Below are positions 34,770 through 36,536 of a DNA stretch of 36,536 nt, one piece after another. Position 1 is the stretch's first letter. Each line of letters opens with the position of its first letter. Both the position numbers and the translations under genes were made by a program. The stretch lies in contig MEMO01000027.1 in NCBI GenBank assembly GCA_001767955.1, forward strand, positions 1 to 36,536, read 5' to 3'. Under the pieces are notes generated by a model. It did not search any database, was not told the DNA's origin, and was given only the letters and a program-made list of their open reading frames with translations. Source of the DNA: Alphaproteobacteria bacterium RIFCSPLOWO2_01_FULL_40_26. Lineage in GTDB: Bacteria; Pseudomonadota; Alphaproteobacteria; Rickettsiales; UBA1997.

Positions 34770-34857
34770 GTCGCAAATCCCCATTTCTTACCATTTTTAA
34801 ACTCGACGAGCCCTTGTAAATCAATGGTTCAGATTTTTCAGAAAGTTGATTTGCGAC
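34770..34857 (-). repeat. 88-bp palindromic element, copy 2 (between fur and guaB)
   Basis: The ends are gtcgcaaatc and gatttgcgac; it is inverse to copy 1 at 15400-15487 with about 81 of 88 matching bases. Near-direct repeats ccattttgg (34757-34765) and ccatttttgg (34862-34871) flank it, again 105 bases apart. The frame in line with fur stays open across it. It sits in the only promoter space available to fur and guaB. Confidence 0.88.
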
Positions 34858-34867
34858 ATGGCCATTT

Positions 34868-34897
34868 TTGGCGGCCAATCTGGTAATTTGCTACAAT
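34868..34897 (+). promoter_or_regulatory. Candidate guaB promoter, possibly leaderless
   Basis: tacaat at 34892-34897, 18 bases after ttggcg (34868-34873), resembles a -10/-35 pair. It ends only 7 bases before the guaB ATG, so transcription would begin at or next to the start codon. There is no Shine-Dalgarno sequence (a T-run precedes the ATG). Tentative. Confidence 0.3.
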
Positions 34898-34904
34898 TTT
34901 TTTT

Positions 34905-36386
34905 ATGAGTCGTAAAGCTATTGAAACTGCACCACAATCTCTCACTTTCGATGATGTGCTGCTTAAGCCAGCATTTTCCAAAGTTTTGCCATCTGATGCC
35001 AACACGAAAACAAAACTGACAAAAAAAATTTCACTGGAAATTCCAATCATTTCTGCCGCGATGGATACGGTAACAGAAAGTCGTTTGGCCATTGCCATGG
35101 CGCAATGTGGCGGGCTTGGCTGTATTCACAAAAATCTTTCCGTTAAAGAACAGGCCGACGAGGTTAAGAAGGTAAAAAGATTTGAATCCGGAATGGTCAT
35201 TGATCCCGTCACAATTACTCCGGATGAAACTTTGGGCGATGCTTTGAATCTGATGAAAACCCACGGAATCTCGGGAATTCCGGTTGTAAAATCCGGCACA
35301 AAAAAACTGGTTGGAATTTTAACCAATCGCGATGTGCGTTTTGCTACCGATAAAAAACAACCGGTAAAAGATCTGATGACTAAAGAAAACCTAGTAACAG
35401 CAAAACCAAATGTGAGCAAATCGGAAGCCAGGACTTTGCTACACAAAAATAAAATTGAGCGCATTCTTATCACCGATTTAGAAGGCAATTGTGTAGGTTT
35501 GATGACCGGAAAAGATATCGAAAAAACTAAACAATTTCCTCACGCCTCAAAAGACAAAGAAGGCCGTCTGCTCGTAGCCGCAGCAACCGGAGTTGGAAAA
35601 GATGGCATAAAACGTGCTGAAAGCCTGATCGAAGCCGGTGTTGACGCTGTTATTGTTGACACTGCTCACGGCCATTCTTTTGGAGTAATCGAAACTTTGC
35701 GCGAATTAAAAAAGCTTTATCCAAGGCAGGATTTTATTGTCGGAAATATTGCAACCAGAGATGCAGCAAAAGCTTTAATCGATGCCGGAGTTGATGCGGT
35801 AAAAATCGGAATCGGGCCAGGTTCAATCTGCACCACGCGCGTGATTGCCGGCGTTGGCGTTCCGCAATTATCAGCTTTGTTTGATGTTGTTGAGTTTTGC
35901 GATAAGGCAAAAATTCCGGTAATTTCTGATGGCGGAATAAGATTTTCTGGCGATCTCGCCAAAGCAATCGCAGCCGGCGCATCATGTGTGATGCTGGGCG
36001 GACTGTTGGCTGGATGTGAAGAAACTCCTGGAGAAATTGTTTTGTTCAAAGGCAGATCTTACAAAGTCTATCGCGGCATGGGATCGCTTGGCGCTATGGC
36101 TCGCGGTTCAGCTGACCGTTATTTTCAACAGGATGTTGGTGATAAATTAAAGCTTGTTCCCGAAGGTGTAGAAGGGCGTGTAGCCTATAAAGGCTCGGTT
36201 GCAGAAGTAATGTATCAACTGGTTGGCGGATTAAAGGCGGCAATGGGATATACCGGATGCGCTACAATTGACGAGATGAGAAAAAATTGTCAATTCGTTA
36301 AAATCACTAATTCGGGATTGCGCGAATCGCATCCGCATTCAATCACTATCACTTCCGAAGCACCAAATTACTCAACAGAAAATTAA
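34905..36386 (+). CDS. guaB: Inosine-5'-monophosphate dehydrogenase
   Basis: This enzyme makes XMP from IMP with NAD+, the committed step to guanine nucleotides; 493 residues. A TIM-barrel with LTFDDVLLKP (13-22) and AAMDTVTES is interrupted by two CBS repeats (about 95-210). The catalytic loop GPGSICTTR has Cys309, followed by SDGGIRFSGD, MLGG and the flap YRGMGSLGAM. All expected residues are present. It is divergent from fur across 188 bases that include the 88-bp element. Its 3' end is duplicated: 36357-36377 is repeated at 36424-36444. It implies de novo or salvage GMP synthesis, unlike Rickettsia. Confidence 0.97.
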   Translation: MSRKAIETAPQSLTFDDVLLKPAFSKVLPSDANTKTKLTKKISLEIPIISAAMDTVTESRLAIAMAQCGGLGCIHKNLSVKEQADEVKKVKRFESGMVIDPVTITPDETLGDALNLMKTHGISGIPVVKSGTKKLVGILTNRDVRFATDKKQPVKDLMTKENLVTAKPNVSKSEARTLLHKNKIERILITDLEGNCVGLMTGKDIEKTKQFPHASKDKEGRLLVAAATGVGKDGIKRAESLIEAGVDAVIVDTAHGHSFGVIETLRELKKLYPRQDFIVGNIATRDAAKALIDAGVDAVKIGIGPGSICTTRVIAGVGVPQLSALFDVVEFCDKAKIPVISDGGIRFSGDLAKAIAAGASCVMLGGLLAGCEETPGEIVLFKGRSYKVYRGMGSLGAMARGSADRYFQQDVGDKLKLVPEGVEGRVAYKGSVAEVMYQLVGGLKAAMGYTGCATIDEMRKNCQFVKITNSGLRESHPHSITITSEAPNYSTEN

Positions 36387-36444
36387 AACCCCCTAAATCC
36401 CCCTCTAGGGGGACTTGGCCTCTGAAGCACCAAATTACTCAACA
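36357..36444 (+). repeat. Direct duplication of the guaB 3' end around a small hairpin
   Basis: gaagcaccaaattactcaac (plus a further a) occurs at 36357-36377, in the last codons of guaB, and again at 36424-36444. Between them lies ccccctctaggggg-type sequence (about 36399-36412), a 5-bp GC stem that could help terminate guaB. The second copy runs directly into palindromic repeat family 1. Confidence 0.85.
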
Positions 36445-36536
36445 CGCCAATTCCGGATAAGAACCTGCCTAAATTTTTCTCGATCTACTCCCCTCTCCCC
36501 TTGTGGGAGAGGGTTGGGGTGAGGGGTAAATTTTAA
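36444..36536 (+). repeat. Palindromic repeat family 1, copy C (cut by window end)
   Basis: It starts acgccaattccggataag and is identical by eye to 3007-3099 over 93 bases, including the ccctctccc/gggagaggg hairpin. It continues beyond the window. Confidence 0.88.

Noticed and set aside
34717-34878. N-terminal extension of Fur through the 88-bp element
   Set aside because: The extension has no Fur homology and is encoded by the mobile element. The ATG at 34716 gives a normal 138-residue Fur. Kept as a finding, not as the gene start.
36388-36412. Classical Rho-independent terminator after guaB
   Set aside because: The stem is only about 5 bp and no T-run follows; it may weakly terminate but does not meet the usual pattern.

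Overview
The window is an AT-rich, gene-dense stretch of a bacterial chromosome. Gene content points to an alphaproteobacterium, probably host-associated and near the Rickettsiales/Holosporales. The pointers are alphaproteobacterial-type Fur, PlsC (HQSxWE) and ThrB, a BolA-monothiol glutaredoxin pair, CcmD-CcmE, SucA/SucB and abundant short palindromic repeats. This placement is inference from protein character; no 16S rRNA gene is present. guaB, thrB and polyamine genes argue against a strongly reduced Rickettsia-type genome.

Layout. 1-3.0 kb: tail of an unknown gene, atpC-atpD (minus) and a secreted asparaginase (plus). 3.2-5.5 kb: mrdA and mreD (cell elongation). 5.5-8.3 kb: a tightly packed minus-strand operon with an ornithine/lysine-decarboxylase-like enzyme, a DUF4160/DUF2442 pair and a deoxyhypusine-synthase-like protein. 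8.6-10.1 kb: bolA, grxD and a YadG-like ABC ATPase. 10.2-16 kb: a membrane glycosyltransferase-like protein, dusB, an MNT-HEPN fusion, nadE and a small zinc-ribbon protein, all minus. 16-21 kb, plus: a second membrane glycosyltransferase-like protein, tRNA-Arg, a HigBA-like toxin-antitoxin module, a lipoprotein gamma-glutamyltranspeptidase and an unknown secreted protein. 21-25.5 kb: sucA and sucB with two tiny membrane-protein genes between them. 25.5-30 kb: tRNA-Met, a DUF4143 ATPase, a small unknown gene, an XRE regulator and uvrB. 30-36.5 kb: tRNA-Thr, plsC, ccmE/ccmD, tRNA-Phe, pgeF, thrB, an HExxH protein and fur, with guaB divergent from fur.

The most striking property is the density of short repeats. 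At least six kinds of palindromic or MITE-like element are visible. Several have entered genes or supply gene ends. An 88-bp element is read in frame inside a membrane protein and recurs upstream of fur. A linker in nadE is made of a heptanucleotide tandem repeat plus a hairpin repeat. A MITE arm supplies the apparent start and first residues of plsC. The ABC ATPase ends inside a repeat. These invasions of coding sequence recall the Rickettsia palindromic elements, but I do not recognise these sequences as members of that family. The other unusual layouts are the sucA-smallTM-smallTM-sucB operon, the toxin-antitoxin-like pair inside the polyamine operon, and the MNT-HEPN protein coupled to NAD synthetase.
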